Positions 1 through 12,654 of a stretch of DNA of 64,000 bases are shown here, piece by piece; the first letter of the stretch is position 1, and each line of letters opens with the position of its first letter. The notes below the pieces were generated by a model. That model did no database searches. It was not told the origin of the DNA and saw only the letters and a program-made list of their open reading frames with translations. The stretch comes from Globodera rostochiensis (lineage: Eukaryota; Nematoda; Chromadorea; Rhabditida; Heteroderidae), in contig JAEVLN010000014.1 of NCBI GenBank assembly GCA_018350325.1, positions 1,824,001 through 1,888,000 on the forward strand, read 5' to 3'. Made by a program: the position numbers and the translations under genes.

Positions 1-1920
1 ATGTTCTTGTCTGTGTATAAGACCTAAGGAAATGTAATTTATGAATTCACAAACAAATCTTCTCACGTTGAAAATGTCTAAAACTAATTCCCGATTTTGT
101 GCACTCAATCCGGCGGCAGAGAGCATTTGGGCTTCGGATTGGCCACTTTGTTGCTGCTGATGAACCAAATTCTTCTCGCGAGACCGGGCATGGGCGACCA
201 ATTGAAGCAGAATCCACATCAGTTCCTCCTTCGCTCGTAAATACTTTGCAAAGAAATGGGGAGTGTTTGTAATAAATAAAGTGATAAATCCTCTATTAAT
301 ACTTGACAACTTCTCAACTGCGGCAGCAGCATTTTCAACAGTTCACTGAAATTAGCAGAGACTTCGCCCAATTCAAAGCTCTCATATTTTAGTGTCATTG
401 CTAACCTCAAAGTGCAGTTTTGCATGAACAGAGCGTGCGTGACCAAATGTGAAAGGTGTAGCCAGTTGTACTGGTTGACGGATGCCAGCACCGGCTGCTC
501 CGAGTCCTCCATAGCGCACATCGCCTCCAAAATCAGCAATTGGATCACTTCGTCGCATTGAATGCGAGGGGTCGGAGTCATCGAATTGGCCGAGCGAAGA
601 ATGTGCTTAACATGGCAAGAAAGTCAGCCCCAAAATATTTTGAAAATACGTTCAAATTGTCTTGGCCATGAGGCTGTTTGAAGAGGATGTATTGGAGATA
701 GGTTTGGGGAGTCGTATTTTCACTAGATAAATTCAAAAATGATTTTGCTATTTAGTCCGCCTAACCTGCTATAAGGCAAGTGCGTCTTGAAGTAGAGTTT
801 GCACTGTTTTTCGTCCAATTTCCACGCACTCCATGTCTGAGAGCTCCACGAGAAGCAGGGAGAAGTGGGCACAGGCCACATCCAGGAACGCCCAAGCATA
901 GAGCCAATCTCGGCAAGGGGCCGAAACGAGGCAACCATCTCGCGAATTTTCCAAGAAACGCGCTGCAAAGGAAAAAAAACCCCAACAATAAAAAGTAATT
1001 CGTTTTTCTACTGGCAAAAAATGGATGGAAGAATGGCATGGATCGATGCGACTGATTTCGGTGATGAAGAAAAGTGCAGGACAGTAATTCTTGCTTCGGT
1101 CGATCAGATCAATCACCAACTAAAATTATAAAAAAAATGTTTGTATTGCTTTGCGATTTGTTTCCCTATGACCGATTCGATCGGTGCCAAATGTCTCTGC
1201 TGGTGTTCGGTTAACTGACACTGCATTTTGTCCAACTTTTCCACCAGCAACAATTTGAGAAGGTCCCGCATATTTTTATAGTCCAACTGGTCCATACTCT
1301 TTCGCACAAATTTGATCTTCTCCGGATTTAGAGGGATTTTCATGCGAAAATCAATGCTTGCCACTAACAGCTGACAGGTCAATCTGCGGTTTAACCATTT
1401 TACACGTTTCAAATCAATGTAATTCTCCTTACAATAAAGTGATGATGTTCGAGTTGTAAGCTGTCATAATTATTTGGGTGATTATGCGATCCAAAGCGTT
1501 CAGATAGGTCTTTTCCGTACTCAGCAGTCCGATGAGTGAGTAGCAAGCCTGCTCCAACTCCACGGGCTGTCTGTTCCGGTCGGACTCCGGAGGCTCCTAA
1601 TGGGAAAATCAATTGTTCGAAGTTTTGCGGCTCATTTGGTCGCTGACCAGTGATCTGAACAGCATGCAAGCCTGAACACAGACCAACTCGTCGGCACGAT
1701 TTAATGCACATCTTTTCGTTGTCATCAGAGGCGCAAACATTTTTTTCAGCGTGTTCGGCTTCACATGGTTCAGCACCAACCATTTGAGTTTTTCAGCCTC
1801 ATTACCGACACAGAGAAAATTAAAGCTAGGTGACTGCGCTGAGCATTCTTCGATTGCGGTCGATGGAGGAAGGACGGTGGCGGCGGCGGAATACGATGTC
1901 GACACATTTGAATCGTTCAT
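1..1920 (-). CDS. MED23: Mediator complex subunit 23 (MED23/SUR-2), 5' part of the gene, truncated by the window start
   Basis: Subunit of the Mediator tail, which links transcription factors to RNA polymerase II in the nucleus; the C. elegans orthologue is SUR-2. Exons read on the minus strand from an ATG at 1920. The exon near 1410-1120 carries LDYKNMRDLLKLLL, matching the human MED23 stretch VDYKGVRDLLK. It is followed by VIDLIDRSKNYCPALFFITE (near 1115-1050), matching the VIAYILERNACLLPAYF region. The exon at about 965-770 holds VASFRPLAEIGSM and SAWKLDEKQ, matching DTFRPTARINSICG and NSWKLDPA. Exons at about 580-390 and 240-170 continue with EELMWILLQLVAHA, like RDHLMWVLLQFISG. Order and spacing follow human MED23. 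The in-frame ATG at 1920 follows a TTG-led extension with no ATG. The rest of the protein lies beyond base 1. Confidence 0.88.
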
Positions 1921-2253
1921 TCCCAAGAATGTGCATGGAATTTGCAAAATTTTCTATTTGTTGATATAACGGGCAATAACCAAAAAGTCAACACAAAAAG
2001 CCAATGCAAGTAATTTATCGAAAGAATACAAATGGAAAATCACGACTAGGAAATCAGATACTGAGTGAATGAGGAAGGTTTTGCTGACAAAACAAAATTT
2101 GGGAAAAGCTTTTCAGCAATTTACTCGTTTTATTTTGAAGATTTAGGTAGTCTAATATATTTACTGTAGATCAATGGGTGCTTTCCAGACAAAAATTCAA
2201 ATCAAAAACCATGGCTGCACTCAACAAAATGTCCACAACCGCGTCAAATTCTC

Positions 2254-4069
2254 CTATTCTGATGCCTCTTCGAAAGATGTGCCGGTCGCACTCATCTCGC
2301 TCTGTTCCACCTACAAAAAAGCAAAAAAAAATAAATTCTTTTTGAAAATTTGTAAAAATTTCAGTTTGCATTTGCTTTCTTCGTATTTAAATCCCAACTC
2401 AAATAGATGGACTTATTGAAATTTTGGACTAACGTGAGCTCTTGCGGCTTCAGCCATTTCCAGGATGAATCGGTCAAGCCACGTCACCGATCGAGGTCTC
2501 AAAGAATTTCCCTCAAGAAAGCCCAAATGTCCTCCGTGTTTAAGCAAAACAAAAGAGTGGAGCGGATGCGATTCGCACAACTGTCGCACTGGATCCCAAA
2601 GAGCTTCGGGTACAAGCGGGTCGTCCAATGTATTCACAAAAATCTGACAGTTAAAGAAGAAAACAATTGTAAGAAAGCGTTATTCGTACGCATACCATCG
2701 GAATTTTGATGTCCTTAATGCGTGGAAAACAGCTTATATGAGAGTAATAATCGGCAACCGAAGTAAAATTGTGCACTCGACGACTGTAACATTCATCAAA
2801 CCAAAGTAACGAAGTAGACGACCAGAGTTTCTGTAAGTCCAACAAATATACGTTCAAACGGCAGGGTTGTTTACAAACATTTCGAACCGCAACATTTCAA
2901 TGTTCTGCACCATTTTCTTCAAAACCATACTTTTTTTCAATGTAAATGAAGTACCTGTTCATCCACTAAACCCGTCCTCACATAAGGCTGAACCGCCATT
3001 GTGTAATTCCGTCGGAGCAATCGCTTCAGATTTTCAGTGATTATGTAATTGTACAAACGCCGACCTCCTTCCCAATCGAACAACAGAGAAGCGCCACTAA
3101 ATGGAGTATTAAAGAACAAAACAAAAGCTTTGGGTTCACTCTGATGCGCAATAGCCTTGGCAAACGGAAATTCCCAAAAGGACACGCGAACAAATTTCCC
3201 GGTCCAGACCCGCAAAACAATTGGTCAGCACATTGGCCCCCATGCTAAAGCCAATGCCGATGAAATAAGTGCGCGGATAAAGCCTTGACAGTGTCTGAAA
3301 CATCGCTTCCATCTCACCGTTTCCGCCTAAAATATCAATTAAAATATCTATTTAGTTAGATACAAATTAAAAAAAAATTGCCATATGAAAAAATCCTCTG
3401 TGAAGTAAGCTGAACATTCTTCAGGACGCCAATATGGTTCAAAACAGCACATCGGTAACCCTTTTCCTGGACGAGATGGACACAAGTGCGAATGTAATTA
3501 GATTCGCTGCAATTAGCGATGCCAGGGCAGAAGACCAAAGTGAAATCGCCTAACAACAAAAGGAAAATGTTTTTGTGCCAACTTACGAAGCCCACCTCCA
3601 TTCTGATGAGCGCAGACCGGCTCGAACACGTCAAATGTTGCCGTAGTCCCGTCCAATAATCTCAGCAAATGGCGGTTGTCGAATGTCCTCCGCAACGAAT
3701 GATGGCCAAGCAATCCGTAGGCCATGGTTTGAATGTGACCATTACGACCCCAAATTGCCGGCGGAGTGTAACTGAAAAAGACCTAAATTAGTGAGTGAAA
3801 TTCTGACAAATGCCTAACGGTTCCTGCAGAATAGAACATTGTCCAAACAGTTCGCCCAGGTCAATCTTTGCACATTGGTCATCTTCCTCTGAACACTTTC
3901 GAGACGAATTTTGCCTTTTATTCTTCCTCCGAGTTATTCTTGGTTTTTCGTCAAAGCTGGTTAATTTGAGAAAGCGGGCGATCAGCAAGAGAAAAATGAA
4001 GAAAATGGCATAGCCAGGCGAAGCGAGTAACGCCTCGAAACTGGGCGCTAACGAGAAGACAAATTGCAT
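2254..4069 (-). CDS. ABHD2: ABHD2-type alpha/beta hydrolase (monoacylglycerol lipase family)
   Basis: Membrane-anchored serine hydrolase; mammalian ABHD2 is a monoacylglycerol lipase. The ATG at 4069 is followed by an N-terminal membrane segment (YAIFFIFLLLIARFL). Then come FDVFEP, FCPGIANCSESNYIRT and GYRCAVLNHIGVLKN (3640-3400), which follow human ABHD2 closely. The catalytic triad is visible: nucleophile elbow GFSMG at about 3250, the Asp in NTLDDPLVPEAL at about 2620, and the His in KHGGHLGFLEG at about 2540. Length and domain order match the family (about 420 residues). The last exon is uncertain: reading straight through gives a stop at 2413, while a donor before HVSPKFQ joins a short exon ending EEASE at 2254, similar in character to the acidic tail of the human protein. 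MED23 begins about 330 bp downstream on the same strand, a spacing compatible with a nematode operon but not proof of one. Confidence 0.9.
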
Positions 4070-4845
4070 TTTGATTTCGAATGATTGTGAAAGAAAAGTC
4101 GTAGAAATTGTGAATAACCGCGATAAATATTAAACAAGCAGTTGAGGTCAATGGAGTAAGCAGCCAACATGAATGTAATTTATGGCCAAGTCTGTCTGTT
4201 TCCAAGCGACGGAAAGCAAAAAACAAAACAACAAATAAAATGCATGGGGACAAAAAGTCCCATAAAGAATACAGTATACATCTGTAGTAGTTTTACTGTA
4301 TTATTTTTATTTATTTTATTTAATAATATAAATTATAAAAATTGTTAACAAACAAACAAATTGTAGGAAAATGTTAGAAATTAAATGAAAAAATATTGGT
4401 TTTATTGTTAATCTTTGCCGTCCAGCGATTCTTTTCAGTTTCTTTATCGCCCACTCGGACGTGCAAACCTCCAACAAAACCCTGCATCAATTGCTAACAG
4501 ACAAACGGCGTCCATCAAGCCCATCGCCTGTGTCCAAATTTGCTTCATGAATGGGAGAAGCTAAATATTCCTTTTGTTTTATTTATGTGACCACCGATTT
4601 TATATTTTAAAATAAAAAAGAACTAATTTTTAATCACATTTTACAACTAATCAATCGCAACTCATTCTAACTATGTAATAAAAGTTGCAAAACAATCCGA
4701 TATTGCGTTGGGATCATTTGGACTTTCGATCAAAGGAGGAGATCGTTTATCGGGTTAATGAGGGGGAAAGCTAGTTAATGAGGGGTGGGGGGGGCTCCTT
4801 TTGTGACTTCGATAGCCTTCGCTTTAAAATGCATCAGAGGGCAAA
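4070..4845. other. Intergenic spacer between ABHD2 and the guanylate cyclase 3' end
   Basis: AT-rich sequence with TTTATTTTATTTAAT stretches near 4300-4330 and 4580-4620. No convincing exon is seen. It presumably holds the ABHD2 promoter and the cyclase 3' UTR. Confidence 0.5.
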
Positions 4846-7800
4846 TTAATAAAGCTGTTGCAAGGATTGGAGCTGGCGCTGTTCGGATGACACGTGGCCA
4901 AAGTTCGCCTTGAGCAGCCAATAGGTATTGCACAATCCCTTGCCCTGACGAGTGATTAGGCACAATTTAATTAGGCTTAATGATCGATGTTCATTTCTGG
5001 TCGACCTTGATCTCCACTTGTCCTCGATGTTCACAAACGAATTTCGGGTAGTGAGTTGAAAGCATCATGTAGGACTGTTCACTGATTTGAATCTTCCCCT
5101 GCTTTCTTACATTTAGGTACAATAATTAAAATAGGCTCTTTCAGCACAAATTTTATACAATTTTTACTTACCCCGTTGATTCCATTCGCGACGAGGTATT
5201 CACCTAAACTGTGCTTGATCCGTACATTAACAACGAACGTTTTGCTGTGTAGCCGTTAATGTGTATTATAATTACCGTATCGCCAAACAGACAGTATCTT
5301 GGAGCGGTTAGTCCAATAACCCCAGCGGCCACCTTACAGAAAGACAGATTACGGTAATGCTGCATCCGTTGACTGAACTCACCGGACCCGAGTGGAAGCC
5401 CCAACGACATTGCACCTCCAAATGTTTTTGCAGTAATTTTTTAATCGCCAAACTTCAGAGAAACTCACGGACCTTTTCATGACGCCGATGCGGAATTTCG
5501 AATTCCTCGAGAAACTAAAAATTTGCTGGAATTCAGAGATTGATTCCGAAATTGGGTACGATCAAATCGATTATTTATGGGTGAAGAATATTCATCCCAA
5601 AAGCCAACCCCCCGGTCGGCTTATTATCACCTTTCGCATGGACAATGCGATACTGGACACCTGCTCCACATGCTTCGTCTTTGTCTCGGCATTTTGGTCC
5701 TTCGGCGGCGGGATTCCGGCAACGATCATGTAAGCATCGCCAATCTGGTCAGCATTTTTTTTTACAACTAGTCAGATACACCAACCGTTTCCACTTTATA
5801 TGCTCCATACTCATAAATTTTCTCGTCAAATCCGGCATAAATGCCATTGAGCAAAGTGACCACTTCGAGTGGGGTCGATTCCTGGCAAATCCGTGTGAAG
5901 CCAACAATGTTTGAGAATAGAATGGTGGCCGACGAGAACATTTCAGGCGGCTGAACAAAAAAGGTCCAATTCCTGGGACAGAATCTTACCACGCGACGGC
6001 CGGCCTTCAGTTCAAGGGACACATATCTAAAGTGGCGCCGATATTCGATAATTTGTCGAACTTATCGTATCGTGTCGAACAGTACAGTACTTACGGGGGC
6101 AACAGCTGGTTCAGAAGACGCTCCGCTCGAGAGTTGGCCTCCTCCAGCATTTCGGTGCGTTCCTTCACCAACTTCTCCAAATTGTTCGCGTACTGCTCCA
6201 TCACGCGCATCATTTGTTCCACCAGAGAGCCCCGGCTGAAAAAGGTACCATCGGAGAAAATGGCGTCTTTCGGTGCCATCCACTTGCCATTTCAGTACAA
6301 ATTCTGTGTTCAGTCGGACCCGACGAATGCTCGGACGGATTTCCGCATTTTCCGACCAACAGTCGATGAGCAATGCGGCTAAGTCCGGGTGGATTTGTGT
6401 CTCTTTGTCCCGAATGGTCGGCCGAATGTGTCGGGAGGAGCCGTCGTCCCCGGCGGCGGCGACTCCTTCAAAAAGCGAATGGAACGGTCGGCGGCCGCTT
6501 TTGCTCCCTACCGGACAAATCCGTGCCCTTCGTAAAAGGTAAAGCCCGGAAGAGAATCTCGTACATCACAATCCCGAACGCGTAAATGTCGCTGGCCTAT
6601 GGAATTCACTCAAATTTCGCGTTTAGCCTCCTTTTTCAAAACTTGTTTTCGGGCGACTGACTGCTGAATCCAGCTCTGATCCGTTCGTCTCCGTCGGTTT
6701 TGTTCTCGATTTTTCAACATTTCTGGCGGACAGTAAATGTTATCTGTTGAAAGGGGTTTATCGATTAGAATTTTAGAAAAATTGCTTTCACAGTTTTCAT
6801 TCCCTCGGGGACTGCCCTTTCGAATGCCCTCCTCCGCTGCCGCCTCCTTTTTCTCCTCCTCAAACGGCGCAATTTGATTCTGCTTCAGCCATCGCTCGAG
6901 CATATTGGACAGCCCGAAGTCCGTCAAGCGAACTGACCAATTCCGATCAATGACACAACTGCTCGGGTTCAAAGAGCCGTGGAAGCCAATTTTGGAAAGG
7001 TGCAAATATTCCAAACCCTTCAGGGGTTTGGGTTAATTACGTTAATTTGTAAGCAGCTTATTCCCAATTAGGAGTTAGCATTTACCACGGTTATGTCCCT
7101 GACAAATGCAGCATGGAATTTTTCGTCCAATGCCATATTTTTGTTGTAGATTATGTCCTGCATTTAGAACAAACATTTCTTACAATTAAAGCATCCGAAA
7201 AAACAAACTTGGACAGTCCCACGGGAACAGAACTTCCAGAGGATGAACATCTCCTCTTTGTCGTTGAATGCCATCCCTGTGGATGAGTCACATCCAATTA
7301 AGTAAACACTGATCAATCTGATCGATCACTCACCCAAAAATGGGTTGATATTATCGTGGACCGCTTCTTTGACCGCCGTCAATAACACCAAATCCTCACG
7401 ATGGAACTTCAACGGCTGCTTCTGAATGAACCGTTTGTAGGTGGCGTGCGTATTCACTCCCAAAATGGCGTGTTTTCGGTTCCCGCCGGTGCTCATATTG
7501 CTCATTTTGGTGTTGGCACTGGCGATAGACATCTTGAAGTTGAGGGCTGATCAAAATTGGAGATGAACTCCGGATTGACCATTGATTTGGCGGTTTCCTC
7601 GTCGATCAGACGGAAATCGTCGTTGAACAAACGCCATGGCATTTTGTTCAGAGCACGATTTTGGCTAAACAAAAGTTTGAATCAAAAAGCCCATCAAATT
7701 TCCAAAAGTCTGACCAATAACGCCGTAAGACCCAGGCCATTAAACCCAACAGAATCAAAGCCACGAGGGTAGCGCAGACGGCAATTTCGATAGTGTACGA

Positions 7801-10800
7801 ACATCGCTGGAGGGGTTAAAATGGCATTATTTTGGTTTAATCCAGTCAAGAGTGCCACCTGGCCCCTGAAGCCACAGAGAGGTTCGTCCGGTGGCAAAGA
7901 TCCGTTCTCAAAAGGCCAAAAGCCGGTCATTACATCGGTCAGTTTCTTAATTTTCCAAGTCCGGCATTATTATGATAATGCCAATTTCAATGATTTAATA
8001 AGCCAAATAACCAGATCATAGCATCCGCTTTTGTTGGTCAGCCCGTCGCAATTTGGGACACGAAAAGCCGTCATTTGGACCATTTTTAGCAATTTGTCAC
8101 GGTTTGGCGCGATGAAGAATGCGGCAAATTGAGGGGCCCTGGAAATTTGCATGCAAAACTTGCCCAACTCCCGCCCCTGCAACACAACAGACCTGTCCGC
8201 GAGGTCGTCCATTTGCACGAATCCGTTTGACGCACCCATAAGACTGCCAATTCCTGAAATAAACATAACGGATTTAAATTCATTCCCGTTTATAAAGTTC
8301 CATGCCAGACCTTCAAAGGACAGTCGGCGCATGGCATTCCAAATTTGTTGTCCGTCCAGTACAGCCTCCGTCCCATTTCCATCCATTTCCACCGTTTTGT
8401 TCAGCACCGAACGCGCTGCCAAAGCGTACAGCTTCAGCGAGTCGTACAGATGGAGATAAGCGAAGGTGTTTGTCTGGATGGAATGTGCTGATTAGCAACG
8501 GATTGTCGGTAAAATTCTTACCATGTCAATGTCTTCCCGGGTCATTCCGTACTTCTCGATTTGGGCCACAAAAGTGTCCATGACGATGTTGTCGAAACCG
8601 TTCACATCGTCCACGATGATCGCGTTGGCGTAAGTGTCCTTCACTTGCTGCAGCATTTCGCCGGACGAGTCCGTCCACGGGGAGGCGTCTTCAGCGGAAA
8701 TTGATTTAAACAAAGGCAATTCCCCGAAAGGTCGGGCGGCTGACCTTTTGGGCCCGACTGCAGCCAGGGCAAGATGTAAGCGTATTCAGCAGTGTTCTAA
8801 GCAACAAAATGATTCATTAAACGATTAGTGCCATCAATAAAACATATTTTACCATGTTCAGACGGCTGACGGCACCCATAAACTGTCGAGTTAGCTCCCG
8901 CGTATAGGAGAAGATGCACACGACCACTGGAAAAAACAGTGGTAAAAGGCTAATTTAGCCATTTCTGTCTCGACTAAGTCCCCCTCCCCTCCCGACCCTC
9001 CCCCTCCCCCCTTTCCCTCCTCCCTCCTCCCGTCGCCTCCCCCCCCCCCGAAGCTTTTACATTTCATTTTGTTTTGTCATTTCTTCATCACTCACCAATG
9101 TCCCAAAATTCGATGATTTCTGGCCCTGTTTGCACATCTGCCCCACCCTCCCCCCCTTCCGACCCATCCATTAGTCCACCCCCCAATCTCTTCCGTCGAC
9201 GATTTCCTACCAATCAATCCCCCCCCCCCGAAATTAATTTCTCAACAATTCTCCACTCGCACTCGCTCATTAGCAGCTTCATCTACCACCACTTTCCATC
9301 CTTTCAAAATTCTAAGTTGAATTCATCGACGTCTTCTTCATGTCCACCTTCGCTTCGTCCTCCCCGGTAAAGATTTGCTGATGAATTGCCTTCTCATCTC
9401 TTCCTTCCGATGAGGTCACTTCCCCCCCCCCCTCCCGCCCATCGAATTGCCCCCCCTCCTTTAGAACGCATTCCATCGATGCTTCTTCCTCCCTCCAGCA
9501 ATATTCTCGCCATTTTACTGCTGTTACCTCTCCATCGGATAACATTGGGCCAAATTTCCCCACAACCGCGTGAGTAAGCCCTTTTAAATCGATTCTGATC
9601 AAAATTTTCAATTTTTTACTTTCAGTGGATATAGAAATTCCTTCAGCAACTTTGGTGCCCGATCAACCCAAATCCCCATCCAAATCCCAACTCGCAGCTA
9701 TGCCGCTAGTATTGAGAGCGTGTTGTGGAGACAATTGCGAAGAGTTCCAACGTCCCGAAGAGGTAAAAGTCCAATGAACTCCGATCAATCATCATTACCG
9801 TATCGTTTGCACTTCAGATGTACGGTATTACCTGGTGAGTTGGTTGTGTCACAGACATTTTGCCTTTTACTGCTGGTCTTTATTCGAAGTTGTGGCGATG
9901 AGCCAAGCAACCAATTCGAGGAAATTTGCTGCGACAACGTGCCGAGAAGGTCGGTGAAGAATTTTGTGTTCGAATGGCGTTTAAACTTTGTGCCATTAAT
10001 TGCTTTAGGCGTCGTCAACCGTCCAGCTTCATCGACCGCTGCTGCGGCAATCAAACGCTTGCCTATGACCAGACTTGCTGCCAAGGCGTGGTATTGTAAA
10101 AGTTCTCAAATTTTGGGAGTTTCAAAATTTTAATTAATTTTGGACGGATGGATATTAATGAATCCCTAGTTCAGGTGCACAACATCCCTTCCGGAGAATG
10201 TTGCGGACGGATGGCCTACCCGAGGAACAGCTTCAACACTTTGTGCTGCGAGGAGACTTTGATCACAAATGTGGACCCAACGCTGACATGCTGTGGTGGG
10301 TGAATTCAGTCAGCATTTGCCCCCGGGGGGGGCATTCTGGTATTTAAGAAAGCCCGTTCCAATGGGAACTTCAGAAAATGCATTTCGGAGGCTTTTCGTT
10401 CACTTTGAACAAATAATTTGTTGTGTTCCATTGGCAGGGAAAAATGCTTACGACGGCGGAAAGCGGGAAATGTGCTGTGGAAGTTCAGTTTACCTGAAGG
10501 AATTGTTCGACGGATGCTGCTCTTTATATGTAAAAATCGCCGATTTTGCGATTTTTTATTTTATTTTAAATTTTAGGGAAGAAATCCGCCGGAGTATAAG
10601 CAATTTAGCAGCCGAAGTCACCAATGCTGCGACAAACCCATCGAAAAATTCGGTCCGACCAAATGTTGCTATTTGAAAGATTCGCAGGGCCGCTTCTTCC
10701 CGAAGAGTTACGACTCGTCCAGCCAATGCTGTGCCTTTCCCTACACCAAAATCACAACAAAAAACGCTAACGGCACATGCGCCAATTGAAAATGCCGTCG

Positions 10801-12654
10801 CCGACAGACAGAAGACAATTTTAATTCTTACTTATGCCAAATAATTTACACACCGGGAAATGCAATCCCCAATGTTTGGATTTAAGACTTTAATTAGTTT
10901 CCCCTAAACTTCTAATTGATTTATTGCCTTCTGGGGACTTGCAAGACTTTAATTAGTTTTCCCCTAAACTTCTAATTGATTTATTGCCTTCTGGGGACTT
11001 GCCTCGGGCATTGGCCGAAAGATCCGCGAGCAGTCCGCTGCGGATTATCTCGTTGGAGTCCCAGTTTTCGTCCAGCACGAACTTCTTGACCACCGTCACA
11101 GCGTTCGTCCGACGGAACTCTTCCTCAAAGGCGATGACGCGTTCATAAGCAATTGGACCTGCATTTGCAAGAAACGGTTACCGGTTTCCGAAAAACTTCG
11201 GTTATTCAAACCGAAAAAGTTTGGTTTTCGATTTTAAATTGAAATTATTAAATTTTTTTAAAATAATTTAAATATTAAATTCGTGTCCCTCCCTACCTGT
11301 GTTAGTCACAATCGCCAACTAAAAAATTAATTATGCACTCTTTCGGACAAAATTAATCTGCCAATAAATTTAAAATCCCCGAAATTTTTCCCAAATTCGC
11401 CATTTTCGATTCAATTCCAAAATGTCTTTGATTCTCCCCTTTTTCTATTGAACTCTCCGCCCTTCTCGCCTTTTTCCAATTGTAATGTTCGACCAGTCGG
11501 ACCAGTGCTTTGGCAATTAAATTTGTGTTCTTCGATGAGATTCGGGCCAACGTTTTGTATATGTTCCGGTCGGAAACGGCCGTCGTTGTGGGCATATAGG
11601 AAATTGCGGGAATGTTCCAAAATGAGCACATTTTGGCCACCGCCTCAAACTCTGTTTAATGCGATTGGAAATCAATGAAAAAAGCATTTAATTTAATGAA
11701 AGATCGGACGAAATGAATTTAAAAATTTCGGCTTCACTTCATCTCAGTCCGGTCTCTGTTGGCATCACCAAAACTCACCGCTGGCACAATAGGGCCCCAA
11801 AAAAACGCGGACTTTCTAAAAGACTTTTAGAAAAGGTTCCGTGTCCAACCGAAAACCTCTTTATGGTACATGGCCGCCGCACTAGCGACGCCTTCGTAAG
11901 AATCGCCGCAAGCGACGATCGATAGGATACTGTAAGAGGAGGAAAGGCTAAAACGGGGGAAGGGACGCTGACAAATGAGGCCACAATAAACGTCACTTGG
12001 CAACTGATCGGACAGACTTTGTACTCGATATTTAAATGTTGTGATCGAATCGGAAACGGGTGAAATCTTCGGACATTTTTGGGAAGTCCCGAAAAATTTC
12101 AGAATTGAAATTTAAACCCACTCAAAGTCGAGCTCCTCTCCCAGTATTCCTTCGTCGAGCAATGCCATTCGGCTGATCTCCAGCACTCGGTCACCGTTTG
12201 GCATTGCCCCCTGAATTAACCCGTGAATTAAAAGGAAATGATTGTTAAAGGACAAAGAACACAACGCAAAATCACTCACTTGTGCCCCAATGTGTCCAAT
12301 TTTGACCACCACTTTCCCCTGAAGTTCCTTTTTCACAAAATTCTTTGCCGATGCCTTTTTCGTTGGAGCGATTGTCGACGACGTCCGATCAGCGGAAATA
12401 TTGTCGCCAATTCGAGGGGTTTGTGGGGCGATTTGGGCGGCTGTTTGCCGGCGTGTTCTGTTTCTATACGTTGACAGCGGTTGGCCGAAGAATAGCGACT
12501 CCACCAGCAGAATTTGTCGCCTTTCCGACAAAGAATGGCCGTCCTCTCTGTGAAAAGTGCCATAAATGGGCGATGAAAGCTCAGCACCGATCGCCGGACG
12601 GATGGCCAGAAGGAAGCCGATTAGCAGAAGAATGAACGGCACCTGGGGGCCCAT
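4846..12654 (-). CDS. Receptor-type guanylate cyclase (gcy family) with a degenerate metal-binding Asp
   Basis: Single-pass membrane receptor of the family that makes cGMP in nematode sensory neurons. The ATG at 12654 opens a signal peptide ([13 protein letters not shown]). The ligand-binding ectodomain follows ([45 protein letters not shown]), ending with [15 protein letters not shown] at about 11010. After a 2,076 bp GC-AG intron (11002-8927) it resumes as [21 protein letters not shown] membrane helix at about 7795-7710 ([19 protein letters not shown]) precedes the kinase-homology domain ([51 protein letters not shown]), a dimerisation helix ([17 protein letters not shown]) and the cyclase domain. 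The cyclase domain has [36 protein letters not shown] and a final [10 protein letters not shown]. The first metal-binding Asp, normally in FSDIVGFT, is Asn here (FSNIVGFT, 5920-5900), so activity may be reduced. About 25 small exons. Confidence 0.9.
9479..10789 (+). CDS. Galaxin-like secreted Cys-Cys repeat protein, nested in the cyclase intron
   Basis: The start at 9479 gives a signal peptide ([17 protein letters not shown]). Roughly eight exons then encode repeated paired-cysteine modules: [72 protein letters not shown], then [15 protein letters not shown] and SSSQCCAF, ending at a TGA at 10787-10789. The CCG-x-x-x-(A/L)Y(D/N)-x-CC pattern is that of galaxin repeats, first described in coral skeletal matrix proteins and also present in other secreted proteins. 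Splice sites keep one frame throughout. The role is unknown; the protein is probably extracellular and heavily disulphide-bonded. The whole gene lies antisense inside intron 8927-11002 of the guanylate cyclase. Confidence 0.75.
10885..11001. repeat. Tandem duplication of a ~58-bp segment at the cyclase intron donor
   Basis: The segment from gactttaattagtt through ttctggggacttgc occurs twice in direct orientation, differing by one T. On the minus strand each copy carries the sequence GCAAGTCCCCAG. The copy next to the exon supplies the GC donor of the large cyclase intron. Confidence 0.85.

Noticed and set aside
9312..9611. 99-codon minus-strand frame considered as a cyclase ectodomain exon
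   Set aside because: It does not resemble the ectodomain, and the true ectodomain exons were found at 11010-12654.
8940..11000. Possibility that the cyclase is truncated and lacks its N-terminus
   Set aside because: The missing signal peptide and ectodomain exons lie upstream of the nested gene and join in frame through a GC-AG intron.
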